Below, piece after piece: positions 32,747-42,217 of a stretch of 64,000 nucleotides of DNA. This DNA is from an uncultured Lachnospiraceae bacterium (lineage in GTDB: Bacteria; Bacillota; Clostridia; Lachnospirales; Lachnospiraceae): assembly GCA_910586205.1 (NCBI GenBank), contig CAJUGD010000022.1, forward strand, positions 1-64,000, read 5' to 3'. The notes under the pieces were generated by a model. That model was not told where the DNA came from. It did no database searches and saw only the letters and a program-made list of their open reading frames with translations. The stretch's first letter is position 1; each line of letters opens with the position of its first letter. Position numbers and translations under genes: made by a program.

Positions 32747-34006
32747 TTATCCTTCCCTGTCATTGGTAAGTCCTGCCTTATCTAACAAATAAAAAGCCAA
32801 ACTCAGCCCCATCCCCACGATACAGGCCAAAACCATGCCTGTAAGCTGGATGTTGCCGATCTTTATGGCAATCCCGGAAAGCCCGGCTACAAAAATAACA
32901 GAAGTTAAAGCCTGATTCCTGGATTTTCCAAAGTCTACCTTGGAATCCACCAGAATCCGAAGTCCGGAAGTGCCGATCATCCCATACAGCAGAAATGAAA
33001 TACCGCCGATCACAGGTCCTGGAATGGTGCTGATCAGCATGGACAGCTTTCCCACAAAAGAGCAGATAATAGAAAGCACTGCCGCCCCGGCAATCACATG
33101 GACACTGTACACGCCTGTCATCGCCATAACGCCTATATTTTCCCCATAGGTGGTAGTGGGCACAGAACCGATCATTCCGGATATCATAGTGGAGAAATTA
33201 TCTCCGAAAAGGCTTCTGTGAAGACCTGGATCCTTTAACAGATCCCTCCCTACAATCTTACTAGTCACCACCTGGTGCCCAATATGCTCTGATGCAATCA
33301 CTAAAATCACAGGCAGGATAATCAAAATCGCCTCTAAATCAAACTTTGGAGCAGTAAAATCCGGCAGTGCAAACCAAGGCGCTGCCGCCACAGCCTCAAA
33401 GCTGACAATCCCGCAGCAAACCGCCGCGGCATAACCTGCAATCACGGCAATCAGTATGGGAATTACCGAGAGAAATCCCTTAAATAAAATGGAACCAAAC
33501 ACCGCAAAGCCCAAAGTCACCAAAAACACAATCATATTAGCCGGCTGAATCTTATCCTCTAACAGTCCGGCATTGCTGGCTGCCGAGGAAGACAGCTCCA
33601 GGCCAATCAAAGCCACAACCGGTCCCATGGCAGCCGGCGGAAGAACCACATCAATCCAGTCTGTTCCAAACTTATATACAATCAGAGCCAGGATACAGCC
33701 GCACAAGCCTACTGCCACAAAGCCTCCCAGTGCATATTCATAACCCCAGTTCTGAATCACGATCCCTGCCGGAGCAAGGAAAGCAAAGCTGGAGCCAAGA
33801 TAGGCCGGAGCCTTGCCCTTTGTCACCAGAATAAAAAGCAAGGTTCCAATCCCATTCATAAAAAGCACAATAGCCGGACTGATTCCAAAAAGAAAAGGCA
33901 CCAGCACAGATGCGCCGAACATGGCAAACATATGCTGAACACTCAGAGGCGCTAAGAGCCGGATAGGCACCTTTTCTTCTACCTGAATGATACGTTTTGT
34001 TCCCAT
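32747..34006 (-). CDS. uraA: Uracil permease (NCS2 nucleobase:cation symporter)
   Basis: 419 residues with about 12 to 14 membrane helices. The early QHMFAMFGASVLVPFLFG and the half-helix loop around GLELSSSAASNAG are typical. A central ASEHIGHQ segment supplies the conserved glutamate-histidine of uracil transporters. It starts 19 bases after the chemoreceptor stop and runs into vanZ-like and cobI. upp, for the matching salvage enzyme, lies at 51523-52152. No pyrimidine-type leader was found, since the chemoreceptor gene lies immediately upstream. Confidence 0.93.
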   Translation of the reverse strand: MGTKRIIQVEEKVPIRLLAPLSVQHMFAMFGASVLVPFLFGISPAIVLFMNGIGTLLFILVTKGKAPAYLGSSFAFLAPAGIVIQNWGYEYALGGFVAVGLCGCILALIVYKFGTDWIDVVLPPAAMGPVVALIGLELSSSAASNAGLLEDKIQPANMIVFLVTLGFAVFGSILFKGFLSVIPILIAVIAGYAAAVCCGIVSFEAVAAAPWFALPDFTAPKFDLEAILIILPVILVIASEHIGHQVVTSKIVGRDLLKDPGLHRSLFGDNFSTMISGMIGSVPTTTYGENIGVMAMTGVYSVHVIAGAAVLSIICSFVGKLSMLISTIPGPVIGGISFLLYGMIGTSGLRILVDSKVDFGKSRNQALTSVIFVAGLSGIAIKIGNIQLTGMVLACIVGMGLSLAFYLLDKAGLTNDREG

Positions 34007-34025
34007 AAGCTCCTCCTGCAGATTA

Positions 34026-35708
34026 TCAGTGTCTTCTTAGCTGGAATTTCTGTACAGACACCCTCATTTCTTCTGCCTGCATATTCAGATCTCTTGCTGC
34101 TCTCGCTGACTTTTCCGCTGTGGCGGCATTGGTCTGCACTACATTGGAAATCTGCTCCATGCCTTCTGTAAGCTGGGCCAAAGACTCTGCCTGCTCAATA
34201 GCAGAATCTGCAATACGGCCTACCAGATCCGTGGACCGTCTGGCTCCCATCACACTTGTGGATAGAGACTGGGTGGTATCTGTGGACAATGCCGTTCCAT
34301 GCTCCACCAGCTTCATGGAAGCTTCAATAAGCTTTGTAATATCCTTTGCCGCGATAGAGCTCTTTGTGGCAAGGCTCTGTACCTCATCCGCAACCACGGC
34401 AAATCCCTTGCCTGCTGCCCCTGCTCTGGCCGCCTCAACCGCTGCATTTAATGCCAGAATATTCGTCTGGAAGGAAATGTCTTCAATCGTCTTAATAATA
34501 CCGCTGATCTGGCGGGAAGATTTGGATATATCCTCCATAGCGCCTGTAAGCTGCTCCATCTTTTGATTACATGCGGTAAGCTGTTCTGCCGCCTCAATGG
34601 AACTCTGCTTGGCATCCTTGGCATCCTCGGAAGTCTGGCGCACCTGCTCAGACAGCCCCTGGATACTTGCGGAAAGTTCCTCTACAGCAGATGCCTGCTG
34701 TACGGCCCCGTCAGACAAAACCTCTGCATCTGACGCCATCTGTTCTGACTCTAAAGACACATTGCCGGATGTCTGGTTGATCTGAAACAAAGCACGGTTT
34801 AAGGAATCCAAGATCTGCCCCATAGCCTGCTGGATAGGACGGAACTCCCCCCGATAGTCATTGCCAATGGTTAAATCCATCTTTCCATCTGCCATTTTGG
34901 CCAGTTTGGAGTCAATGTCATGAATATATTTCTTCAGTTCCCTCTTGGTCTCATAGATAGACTGCACCAGCATACCGATCTCTGAAGTATCTGGCTCCAG
35001 CGGAAAATCTGCGGAAAGATTGCCCTGAGAAATCTCTCCCATCTGATCCCGAATCACAAAAATCGGCTTTAAAATTCTCTTTTTTGTCACAAACATCACA
35101 AAAATCTGCATTAAAGCCACAATAATCATGGATAAGAAAATCAGTCCCCGTACAATTTCCGACTGCAGCTTCAGACCCTTGACCTGCTCAGAAGTCCGTT
35201 TGTCCAGCGCTGATAAAAACTGTTCCTTTAAGGCATTAATCTTTGTAATAGAATTTTGATAGTCAATCCCGTACACATAATCAACGGCATCCTTTAAATT
35301 CCCCTGCTTCACACTCTCCATAGCATTTTCTTCTAAAGGAACCAGCTCGTTGGAAAGGGCAGACATCTCATCGATCATAGCCTGTTCGCCGGGAGTGATG
35401 CCGATCTCCTGCATGGCAGCCACCCCAATCTCCCGGTTCTTTAAATTATTGATCTCATCAAAATAATTGTTGTAATGAGTCAGGTTGCCGGTTGCAGAGT
35501 AAGCTCTCACATCCGCCGTCAAGGAGGAAGAACCGTTCATAAAACGGTTAGCGTTATAAGTCAGATCAAAACGCTCCTCGTTTGCAAGGCTTAACTGACT
35601 GCTCACACTGCTGTAAAAAAACAAAAACACCACCATCAACAGTAAGGTCAGCATGGAAATTCCGTTTAAGATTAAGGTCAGCTTTGATAAATTCATTGCT
35701 TTTTTCAT
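34026..35708 (-). CDS. Transmembrane methyl-accepting chemotaxis protein
   Basis: 560 residues: membrane helix 1 (about 11-33), an extracellular four-helix-bundle-like sensor (about 34-185), helix 2 (about 187-208), HAMP (about 210-262), a second linker, and a coiled-coil signalling domain with tip motif FQTNILALNAAVEAARAGAAG. It is placed directly before uraA with a 19-base gap, so pyrimidine sensing is conceivable but unproven. A candidate promoter lies about 70 bases upstream of the start. Confidence 0.94.
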   Translation of the reverse strand: MKKAMNLSKLTLILNGISMLTLLLMVVFLFFYSSVSSQLSLANEERFDLTYNANRFMNGSSSLTADVRAYSATGNLTHYNNYFDEINNLKNREIGVAAMQEIGITPGEQAMIDEMSALSNELVPLEENAMESVKQGNLKDAVDYVYGIDYQNSITKINALKEQFLSALDKRTSEQVKGLKLQSEIVRGLIFLSMIIVALMQIFVMFVTKKRILKPIFVIRDQMGEISQGNLSADFPLEPDTSEIGMLVQSIYETKRELKKYIHDIDSKLAKMADGKMDLTIGNDYRGEFRPIQQAMGQILDSLNRALFQINQTSGNVSLESEQMASDAEVLSDGAVQQASAVEELSASIQGLSEQVRQTSEDAKDAKQSSIEAAEQLTACNQKMEQLTGAMEDISKSSRQISGIIKTIEDISFQTNILALNAAVEAARAGAAGKGFAVVADEVQSLATKSSIAAKDITKLIEASMKLVEHGTALSTDTTQSLSTSVMGARRSTDLVGRIADSAIEQAESLAQLTEGMEQISNVVQTNAATAEKSARAARDLNMQAEEMRVSVQKFQLRRH

Positions 35709-35778
35709 CTTTGACTCTCCTTTCAGTATCTGGCGGTGCTGCGATCAGACACCAGTATACTATTTCACATGTATCTCT

Positions 35779-35807
35779 ATTTTACAAAAAAAATCAAAAA
35801 ATAGCAA
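35779..35807 (-). promoter_or_regulatory. Promoter candidate of the chemoreceptor-uraA unit
   Basis: Minus-strand TTGCTA (35802-35807), 17-base T-rich spacer, TAAAAT (35779-35784). Confidence 0.5.
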
Positions 35808-35848
35808 TACAAATTGGTAAAAAACTCAAATTCTTCTTGTGAAACCAT

Positions 35849-36382
35849 TTACTGTCTTCCCTCTAAGTCCTTCTGAATCGTTTCTAAATAATGTACCAGG
35901 ATATCTCTGACAGACCGTACCTGATAAGCCTTGTCCACCTCCTCATAGGTAAAGCTTTTTCTGCCCCCATCTTCCATTCTTTTCCAAAACCGGTGCAAAT
36001 GTGAAAAGGGCAGATAGTAAATCTCATCCTCACGGGTAAAATACAGCAAAATGAAGGCTATGCCTCCCTGTTCCTCAAATTCTTTCATAAAATGAATCTG
36101 ATGCTCATGAACATTCTGCAGAGGAAAAGTCCTTGCCGCACATTCCTTCGCGTCAAAACATACCGGAATTCCCTGAACAGCGCCTATATAGTCAACCGTG
36201 CTTTTCTGTTCAAAATATGCCAAGGTAATATGCCGGCTTTCCTTGTCAATGGTAATCGGAGTAATAGGGGTGGGGATCTTTTGAATCAGGGCCAGTTTCT
36301 TTTCCCGGTAAACAGCATTGCTGTGGTTAATCATATCCTCTAAGGTAGATCCCCTCAAGCCTCTGCTTTTCCATGTTCCCAT
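35849..36382 (-). CDS. recU: Holliday junction resolvase RecU
   Basis: 177 residues. The nuclease core is visible: E15 with HSNAVYREKK, QKSTVDYIG and CFDAKE, the acidic and lysine residues that bind Mg2+ in RecU. It cuts Holliday junctions and assists chromosome segregation in Firmicutes. Its first 28 bases overlap the 3' end of clpA, so the two are translationally linked. recU usually neighbours the penicillin-binding protein gene ponA; that is not so here. Confidence 0.9.
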   Translation of the reverse strand: MGTWKSRGLRGSTLEDMINHSNAVYREKKLALIQKIPTPITPITIDKESRHITLAYFEQKSTVDYIGAVQGIPVCFDAKECAARTFPLQNVHEHQIHFMKEFEEQGGIAFILLYFTREDEIYYLPFSHLHRFWKRMEDGGRKSFTYEEVDKAYQVRSVRDILVHYLETIQKDLEGRQ

Positions 36383-38775
36383 AACTTTACAACCAGCCTT
36401 CCTTCCTCTGTATCCAAAATACAGTTTCCGCCCTTCTTTAATTTTCCAAACAGCAAAAGCTCTGCTAAGAGAGGCTTAATCTCCCCGGCAATAACCCGGT
36501 CGATCTCCCTGGCCCCGTACTCTCTGGTAATTCCCGCCTGCTTTACGTGTTCTGCCGCTTCTTCTGTTACCGTAAGCTTTACCTTCCGGCCCTCAAGCCT
36601 TTCTGCAAGCTGCCTGAGCTTTTTGGAGGTAATCTGTCCTGCCATCTTCTCATCCATTCCCCGAAACAGGATAATCTTGCTTAACCGGTTGCGAAACTCC
36701 GGCTGAAAGGTCTTCTTTACCGCTGCGTCCAAAGCATCCAGATTCATGGTTTCCCCGCCAAACCCAATGCGTCCCTTTCCGATCTGTCCGGCCCCTGCAT
36801 TGGAGGTCATAATCAGGATAATGTTTCTAAAATCCGCCTTTCGTCCCTGATTATCAGTCAGCGTGGCATAATCCATTACCTGCAGAAGCACATTGAAAAT
36901 ATCCGGATGAGCCTTCTCAATCTCATCCAATAACAGCACCCCATGAGGATGACGGCGTATCTGCTCAGTCAGGATCCCGCCCTCATCATAACCTACATAA
37001 CCGGCAGGAGAACCGATCAGCTTTGCCACTGTATGCTTTTCCGCATATTCACTCATATCAAAGCGAATAAAGGAAATCCCCAGTTCCTCGGCCAGAGCCT
37101 TGGAAAGCTCAGTCTTTCCCACCCCGGTAGGACCTACGAATAAAAAGGAAGCCACCGGCTTATTTTCCTCATTCAGCCCTGCCCTGGAGAATTTCACTGC
37201 ATTTGTCACCTGGGCCACCGCTTCATCCTGTCCGAAAATCTGGGACTTTAAGCGCTTTTCCAATAATGCAAGTTTTTCCGTTTCTTCCTTTTCCACCGTC
37301 TGTACCGGAATATTGCAGGTCTTTGCCAGCACCAGATCAATCAGTGCCTTTCCCACGGTCTGCCGCTTCTGTTCTAAAGGATGAAGACTTCGATAGGCTC
37401 CTGCCTCATCCATCAGGTCAATGGCCTTATCCGGAAGAAAACGCTCATTCATAAAACGGCTGCTGAGCTCTACTGCATGTTCTAATGCTCCCGCTCCGTA
37501 TTTGACTCCGTGATATTTTTCATAGCCAGGTTGAAGCCCTTTTAAGATTTTTACGGTTTCTTCCTTTGTGGGTTCCTTAATATCCACATTCTGAAACCTT
37601 CTTACCAGGCTTTTATTTTTAGAAAAATATTTCTTGTACTCCTCATAGGTAGTGGCTCCGATAAACCGGATAAACCCGGATCCCATATAGGGCTTTAAAA
37701 GGTTTGCTGCATCTAAGCTTCCGCTTCCTGTTGAACCGGCCCCTACAATATTGTGGATCTCATCCAGATAGAGGATCGGATCCTCCTCCTCCATAAGCCC
37801 CTCAATAATCTCTTTAAAGCGTTTCTCAAAATCCCCTCTGTACTGGGTTCCCGCCAAAAGCCCGCCAATATCCAAGGAATACAGATGAGCCCTTGAAAGA
37901 GGCTCCGGCACATCCTTTTGGGCCAGACGCCGGGCCAGGCCGTAAGCAATGGCAGTCTTTCCCACCCCTGGTTCCCCGATATGGAGCACATTATTCTTAT
38001 CCTTCCGGCACAGGATCTGGATGGTTCTCTCCAACTCCTCCTCCCTGCCGATCAGAGGATTCTTAATGCTGCTGGTCTCATTCATATCCTCCACAAAAAA
38101 CATCCATCTGGGCTTACCAAAAAGCATACCGTGCTGGTTTAAGAAGTCATCGTCCTCATCATCGCCAAATTCATCTTCCAGCCAATCTGCAATATCTTCC
38201 GGATCTTTTGACCCTGGTTTTGTGCCGCTTTCTTTATCCGGTTCCTTTTTGTCTTTGCTCTCCTCCCCCTGACGCCCTGCGTTTGGCCTTGTGTCTGGGT
38301 TCTGGTTCTTTCCCGGACCGGCTTCATTCTCCGCCCTTTTGTTTCGTTCCTCTGCTATGCTTCCCCTGGACATTTCCCCCAGCAGCTCCACCATGTCCAC
38401 CTCCTGGACATGGAGAAAATATACACCGTAAGAATCTCTCAGGCTTAAAATGGCTGACAAGAGATGGCTCACTCCCACTGCCGCCCGGTTACTGGACATG
38501 GCTTGTCCGGTTGCCAGATACAGGACCCGCTCCGTATCAGCAGTCAGATGAAGCTCCTCATCCTTTGCACTCTCTGCATACTCATCCAAAAATCCCAGAA
38601 GATCCGATCTGAGCTTTTTTAATTCTCCCCCTCCTATTACAAATTCCTTAGAAAATTTCTCATCATACGTCATGCCGTAAATCAAGTGTTCCGGCATAAA
38701 ATAGTGGTGTTTCTTCTCCCTCACCAGCCTTACTGCACGCTCCATTACCATCTGCATGTTTCTAGTAAATTCCAT
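36355..38775 (-). CDS. clpA: ATP-dependent Clp protease ATP-binding subunit ClpA
   Basis: 806 residues: Clp-N domain (about 1-140), a charged insert rich in Asp/Glu/Lys (about 145-210), AAA module D1 with GEPGVGKT, and D2 with GPTGVGKT and LLLDEIEKAH. IGF in KGRIGFGGE fits the ClpP-docking loop. There is no UVR middle domain, unlike ClpC. It sits 49 bases after clpS, the N-degron adaptor gene, which identifies it as ClpA rather than another Hsp100. The genome therefore has both ClpA and ClpC unfoldases. Confidence 0.94.
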   Translation of the reverse strand: MEFTRNMQMVMERAVRLVREKKHHYFMPEHLIYGMTYDEKFSKEFVIGGGELKKLRSDLLGFLDEYAESAKDEELHLTADTERVLYLATGQAMSSNRAAVGVSHLLSAILSLRDSYGVYFLHVQEVDMVELLGEMSRGSIAEERNKRAENEAGPGKNQNPDTRPNAGRQGEESKDKKEPDKESGTKPGSKDPEDIADWLEDEFGDDEDDDFLNQHGMLFGKPRWMFFVEDMNETSSIKNPLIGREEELERTIQILCRKDKNNVLHIGEPGVGKTAIAYGLARRLAQKDVPEPLSRAHLYSLDIGGLLAGTQYRGDFEKRFKEIIEGLMEEEDPILYLDEIHNIVGAGSTGSGSLDAANLLKPYMGSGFIRFIGATTYEEYKKYFSKNKSLVRRFQNVDIKEPTKEETVKILKGLQPGYEKYHGVKYGAGALEHAVELSSRFMNERFLPDKAIDLMDEAGAYRSLHPLEQKRQTVGKALIDLVLAKTCNIPVQTVEKEETEKLALLEKRLKSQIFGQDEAVAQVTNAVKFSRAGLNEENKPVASFLFVGPTGVGKTELSKALAEELGISFIRFDMSEYAEKHTVAKLIGSPAGYVGYDEGGILTEQIRRHPHGVLLLDEIEKAHPDIFNVLLQVMDYATLTDNQGRKADFRNIILIMTSNAGAGQIGKGRIGFGGETMNLDALDAAVKKTFQPEFRNRLSKIILFRGMDEKMAGQITSKKLRQLAERLEGRKVKLTVTEEAAEHVKQAGITREYGAREIDRVIAGEIKPLLAELLLFGKLKKGGNCILDTEEGRLVVKLWEHGKAEA

Positions 38776-38824
38776 CTTGTTATCCTGTCCTTTATCCGTA
38801 TCAATCTAACATGTTCCATATGCT

Positions 38825-39127
38825 TTAAGGAGCACAGACCGCCTCTGCCTTCAGAGGATACCCTTCCTGACGCGCCATCTGCATCACCTCTGCTGCTTTG
38901 GTGTGGGCAATATCCTTGGGATATTCCCCGGCCACGGCAGAACTTCCTGTGTGAATGCTCATCATAAGCGCCGTTGCCTCCTGTTCTTCCTTGTCAAAAA
39001 CCTGCATTAACACCTTTACCACAAAGTCCATAGGAGTAAAATCATCGTTATAAATCAAAACCTGATAATGTTTGGGAAACTTCACACGATTTTTTGTCTC
39101 CCCTTTAATCCACTCCTTGATTGCCAT
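38825..39127 (-). CDS. clpS: ClpS, adaptor of the ClpAP protease
   Basis: 100 residues from the ATG at 39127; the frame extends upstream into pepE but without a ribosome site. The core YNDDFTPMDFVVKVLMQVF matches the family's N-degron pocket, and H in MSIHTGSS is conserved. It delivers proteins with bulky hydrophobic N-termini to ClpA, encoded 49 bases downstream. It starts 34 bases after the pepE stop. Confidence 0.93.
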   Translation of the reverse strand: MAIKEWIKGETKNRVKFPKHYQVLIYNDDFTPMDFVVKVLMQVFDKEEQEATALMMSIHTGSSAVAGEYPKDIAHTKAAEVMQMARQEGYPLKAEAVCAP

Positions 39128-39161
39128 ATCACAATCCATCCTTTCTGCTATCCTATAGCTT

Positions 39162-39923
39162 TTATGAAAGAGACAGGTTCTCCCCGTCCCGGCACACCTG
39201 TATATTCTGTCCGTCTGCAATGCGCCAGGCATTTCCATATAGGGTCTCCTGCCCATATGCACTTAGAATATAGCTGCCATCTTCCAAGGCATAAAATTCC
39301 TTCCCCATGCTGTCCGGATAAGTGATCTGCTCCATCAGACGCAGCCCGTCCAGGACATAATCTTTTACCATCTGATAATGGGGAAGTATATTGGTCCCGG
39401 TCAGCCCCAGACCTTTTAGGTACCGGCAGTATTGGGGATCTGCTGCCTCTCCTTTCATCTCCGGCTGGGCATAAACCACATCAGCACAGTTCATGCTGCC
39501 TGCACTGATGCCCATAACCACCCCTTTAAACCTTAAAATTTTCTCTCTCAGCCCAATCTCTTGAAAAAAACGGTTTTGTGTAGGCACATGGCCGCCTCCT
39601 AAGATCACCACATCGCTTGCCTCCAGCCACGTTCCCAAGTTTTCCTTTGTACTCCGCTCCAAAAGCCTTATGGTTTTTATCGGAATGCGGCTGGCTGCAA
39701 ACACTTTTGTAAAATACTCCTTCATCTCCTGGTTTTTCTCCCGCTCATCCGGAGTGGCCGTAATCAGCAGCACATCAGGCTCTGAGGAGCAGGCTTTCCG
39801 AAAACGCTCCAAAAATCCGTTTTTTTCCGTAAATGGCCCTGTAACCCAAGTTCCGTCAACCTGGTAAGATGCATCCGGGCTGCTGGTAAGAAAAACTGCC
39901 TTACACATGATCTTCTCTCTCAT
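39162..39923 (-). CDS. Peptidase E-like (class I glutamine-amidotransferase fold, S51)
   Basis: 253 residues. AGGGAG lies seven bases before the ATG. The nucleophile elbow GISAGSMN carries the catalytic serine, preceded by the VVILGGGHVPTQNRFF strand-loop typical of S51 peptidases. PepE cleaves Asp-X dipeptides; this homologue's substrate is unknown. It lies between a lipoprotein gene and clpS-clpA, all on one strand, so a link to peptide turnover is plausible. Confidence 0.88.
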   Translation of the reverse strand: MREKIMCKAVFLTSSPDASYQVDGTWVTGPFTEKNGFLERFRKACSSEPDVLLITATPDEREKNQEMKEYFTKVFAASRIPIKTIRLLERSTKENLGTWLEASDVVILGGGHVPTQNRFFQEIGLREKILRFKGVVMGISAGSMNCADVVYAQPEMKGEAADPQYCRYLKGLGLTGTNILPHYQMVKDYVLDGLRLMEQITYPDSMGKEFYALEDGSYILSAYGQETLYGNAWRIADGQNIQVCRDGENLSLS

Positions 39924-39949
39924 TGATCTTCTCCCTGTTATTTTTGTTA

Positions 39950-40582
39950 TTATCCTGCTCTTTCCATCTGAAAAAACACGCCTTCATAGTAAATCCACAG
40001 GCTGTCCTGGCCTGCCACAAAAAAATACTTTCCAAAGCATTCGTTTAAATCTGAAATGATCCCTTCCACAATCTCCGCATTTTCCTTCTGCCACCCGGAA
40101 AGATCCACGCGGTATTCGTCACTCAGCTCATCATAGGTATAAAAAGCAAATTCATATCCGAAATTTTCTGTTTCCATCAATGCCCCGTTCTCCAAAAAAT
40201 GATCCTCGTAGTACGAAACCTGGGTATTGAGAATTGCCTGAATCTCCTGTTCTGACAGTGCGCTGACATTACAGGTCTTGTAATCCTTCACCTTCCACAC
40301 TCCGTAAAAGGAAGACTGCCAATCATTTTTCCCTTGGTTCACTTCTCCTTGGTTCATTTCCCCCTGCTTAGTCTCCTGTTTACTTTCCCCCTCACTGGTT
40401 TCCGTTATGTCCAAATGGATTTTCGTGCTCTCTGCCTCTTTTTCCTCCACAGCTTCATTTCCATTTAAGGAAATATCATTTGTCCGGAAAATTTCACTTT
40501 CTTCTGTTTTCTCCTGCTCCTTGCAGCCGCTCAGATTCAAAAGCATGCTGCCGTACAGTATTGCAAAAATATATCGTTTCAT
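39950..40582 (-). CDS. Putative lipoprotein of unknown function
   Basis: 210 residues from the ATG at 40582, nine bases after AGGAGG; a GTG at 40588 is too near that site. The signal peptide ends in lipobox LSGC. A low-complexity Glu/Lys/Gln linker (about 25-90) with the repeated pentads QGEMN/QGEVN leads into a globular domain beginning SSFYGVWKVKDYKTC. The domain resembles no family I can name with confidence. Confidence 0.75.
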   Translation of the reverse strand: MKRYIFAILYGSMLLNLSGCKEQEKTEESEIFRTNDISLNGNEAVEEKEAESTKIHLDITETSEGESKQETKQGEMNQGEVNQGKNDWQSSFYGVWKVKDYKTCNVSALSEQEIQAILNTQVSYYEDHFLENGALMETENFGYEFAFYTYDELSDEYRVDLSGWQKENAEIVEGIISDLNECFGKYFFVAGQDSLWIYYEGVFFQMERAG

Positions 40583-40708
40583 GTTCACGCTCCTCCTTAT
40601 AAAAAACCCATATCAAGTATGCCACAACCCAATAAGCATTTCAATATATTCTTGTAATACTCTGCCTTCATTTGTAAAAAAGAATGCTCTAAAAAGCAAT
40701 TTCCATCC

Positions 40709-40739
40709 TTGACTCTACAATAATTATAGAGTTTATGAT
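40709..40739 (+). promoter_or_regulatory. MerR-type promoter and operator of the MATE exporter
   Basis: TTGACT (40709-40714), 19-base spacer, TATGAT (40734-40739). A 21-bp dyad at 40712-40732 (ACTCTA...TAGAGT), with one mismatch pair, fills the spacer. This stretched spacing with a central dyad is the hallmark of MerR-family activation by DNA untwisting. The matching regulator is encoded downstream of the exporter. Confidence 0.88.
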
Positions 40740-40783
40740 ACAATACAGACAAAGTAAACCAGATTTTATAGGGAGGAATTTTT

Positions 40784-42217
40784 ATGGAAAACAATCTGAC
40801 AACCGGCAGTGTTTTGAAAACCGTCCTGCATTTTTCCCTGCCTTTTCTGTTATCTTACTTTTTACAGACCTTGTATGGTATGGCAGATCTCTTTATTATC
40901 GGACAGTTTAACGGGGTTGACAGCACTACGGCTGTTTCCATCGGAAGCCAGGTCATGCACATGCTGACTGTTATGATCGTAGGACTTGCTATGGGGGCAA
41001 CCGTATTGATAGGCCGTGCCATCGGCTCCCGGGAGCAAAAACAGGCTGCCCGAACCGTCGGAAATACTATCACCCTGTTTATGACACTTTCTCTTTTGCT
41101 GGCAGCAGGTCTTCTCTTTGCGGTAAAACCAATCACGGCTATTATGTCCACTCCTGCTGAAGCGGTTTCCGGCACGGTCTCCTATTTGACGATCTGCTTT
41201 CTCGGCATTCCGTTTATTACGGCCTACAATATTATCAGCTCGATCTTCCGGGGAATGGGAGATTCCAAGAGTCCGATGTATTTTGTTGCCGTTGCCTGCG
41301 CTGCCAACATTGTCTTGGATTATCTCTTTATCGGAGCGCTTCGGTTAAATGCAGCAGGCGCAGCACTTGGTACCACCCTGGCTCAAACCATCAGTGTGAT
41401 CGCAGCCATGGCTGTCATTTCCAGACGAAAAACCGGCATAAAGCTTACAAAAAGAGATTTGATGCCTCACAAAGCAACCATGTGGGGACTGTTAAAGATC
41501 GGAGTCCCTGTCTCTTTACAGGAAGGTTTTATCCAGATTTCCTTTATTGTGATTACCATCATTGCCAACAAGCGGGGACTGAATGACGCGGCGGCAGTCG
41601 GCATTGTGGAAAAGCTGATTGGAATCATGTTTCTGATTCCCTCCACCATGCTTTCCACGGTATCTGCCCTTTCTTCCCAGAATATCGGCGCCGGAAAGCA
41701 TGACAGGGCACGTCTGACATTGCGCTACGCGATTTTGATTACCGCTATGTGGGGAATCACGGCATCTCTTGTGATGCAGTTTGCCGCCGAGTCCTTTGTC
41801 AGCCTGTTTGTGGATCAATCCCAGGCAGGCAGCGCCCAGGTCATTACCCTTGGCGGACAGTATATGCGAGGATATGTGTGGGATTGTATTTTTGCAGGAA
41901 TCCATTTCAGCTTCAGCGGATATTTCTGTGCCTATGGACTGTCCATGATTCCCTTTATACATAATTCCTTATCCATTGTCTGCGTCCGCATTCCGCTGGC
42001 CTATCTTTTGTCCAGGCATTTTGCGGATACGCTTTTTCCAATGGGACTGTCCTCCCCGGCAGGCTCTCTGCTGTCTGTGTTTATCTGTGGGAGTGTCTTT
42101 ATATGGATGAGGAAACAAAATGCCAAAATAGAAGAAGATGAAAACCGGAGAAAAAAAAGACATGGGAAAAAAGGAATTGTTCCAAATCGGCGACGTGGCC
42201 AGGCTCTTTCACATTAG
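40784..42217 (+). CDS. MATE-family multidrug efflux transporter
   Basis: 477 residues with 12 hydrophobic helices in two related halves. The N-terminal LPFLLSYFLQTLYGMADLFI and the GMGDSKSPMYF loop are typical of the NorM/DinF superfamily. GGGAGG lies before the ATG. It exports cationic drugs in exchange for Na+ or H+. Its last 56 bases overlap the regulator gene, and the promoter upstream is of MerR type, so expression is probably drug-inducible. Confidence 0.93.
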   Translation: MENNLTTGSVLKTVLHFSLPFLLSYFLQTLYGMADLFIIGQFNGVDSTTAVSIGSQVMHMLTVMIVGLAMGATVLIGRAIGSREQKQAARTVGNTITLFMTLSLLLAAGLLFAVKPITAIMSTPAEAVSGTVSYLTICFLGIPFITAYNIISSIFRGMGDSKSPMYFVAVACAANIVLDYLFIGALRLNAAGAALGTTLAQTISVIAAMAVISRRKTGIKLTKRDLMPHKATMWGLLKIGVPVSLQEGFIQISFIVITIIANKRGLNDAAAVGIVEKLIGIMFLIPSTMLSTVSALSSQNIGAGKHDRARLTLRYAILITAMWGITASLVMQFAAESFVSLFVDQSQAGSAQVITLGGQYMRGYVWDCIFAGIHFSFSGYFCAYGLSMIPFIHNSLSIVCVRIPLAYLLSRHFADTLFPMGLSSPAGSLLSVFICGSVFIWMRKQNAKIEEDENRRKKRHGKKGIVPNRRRGQALSH

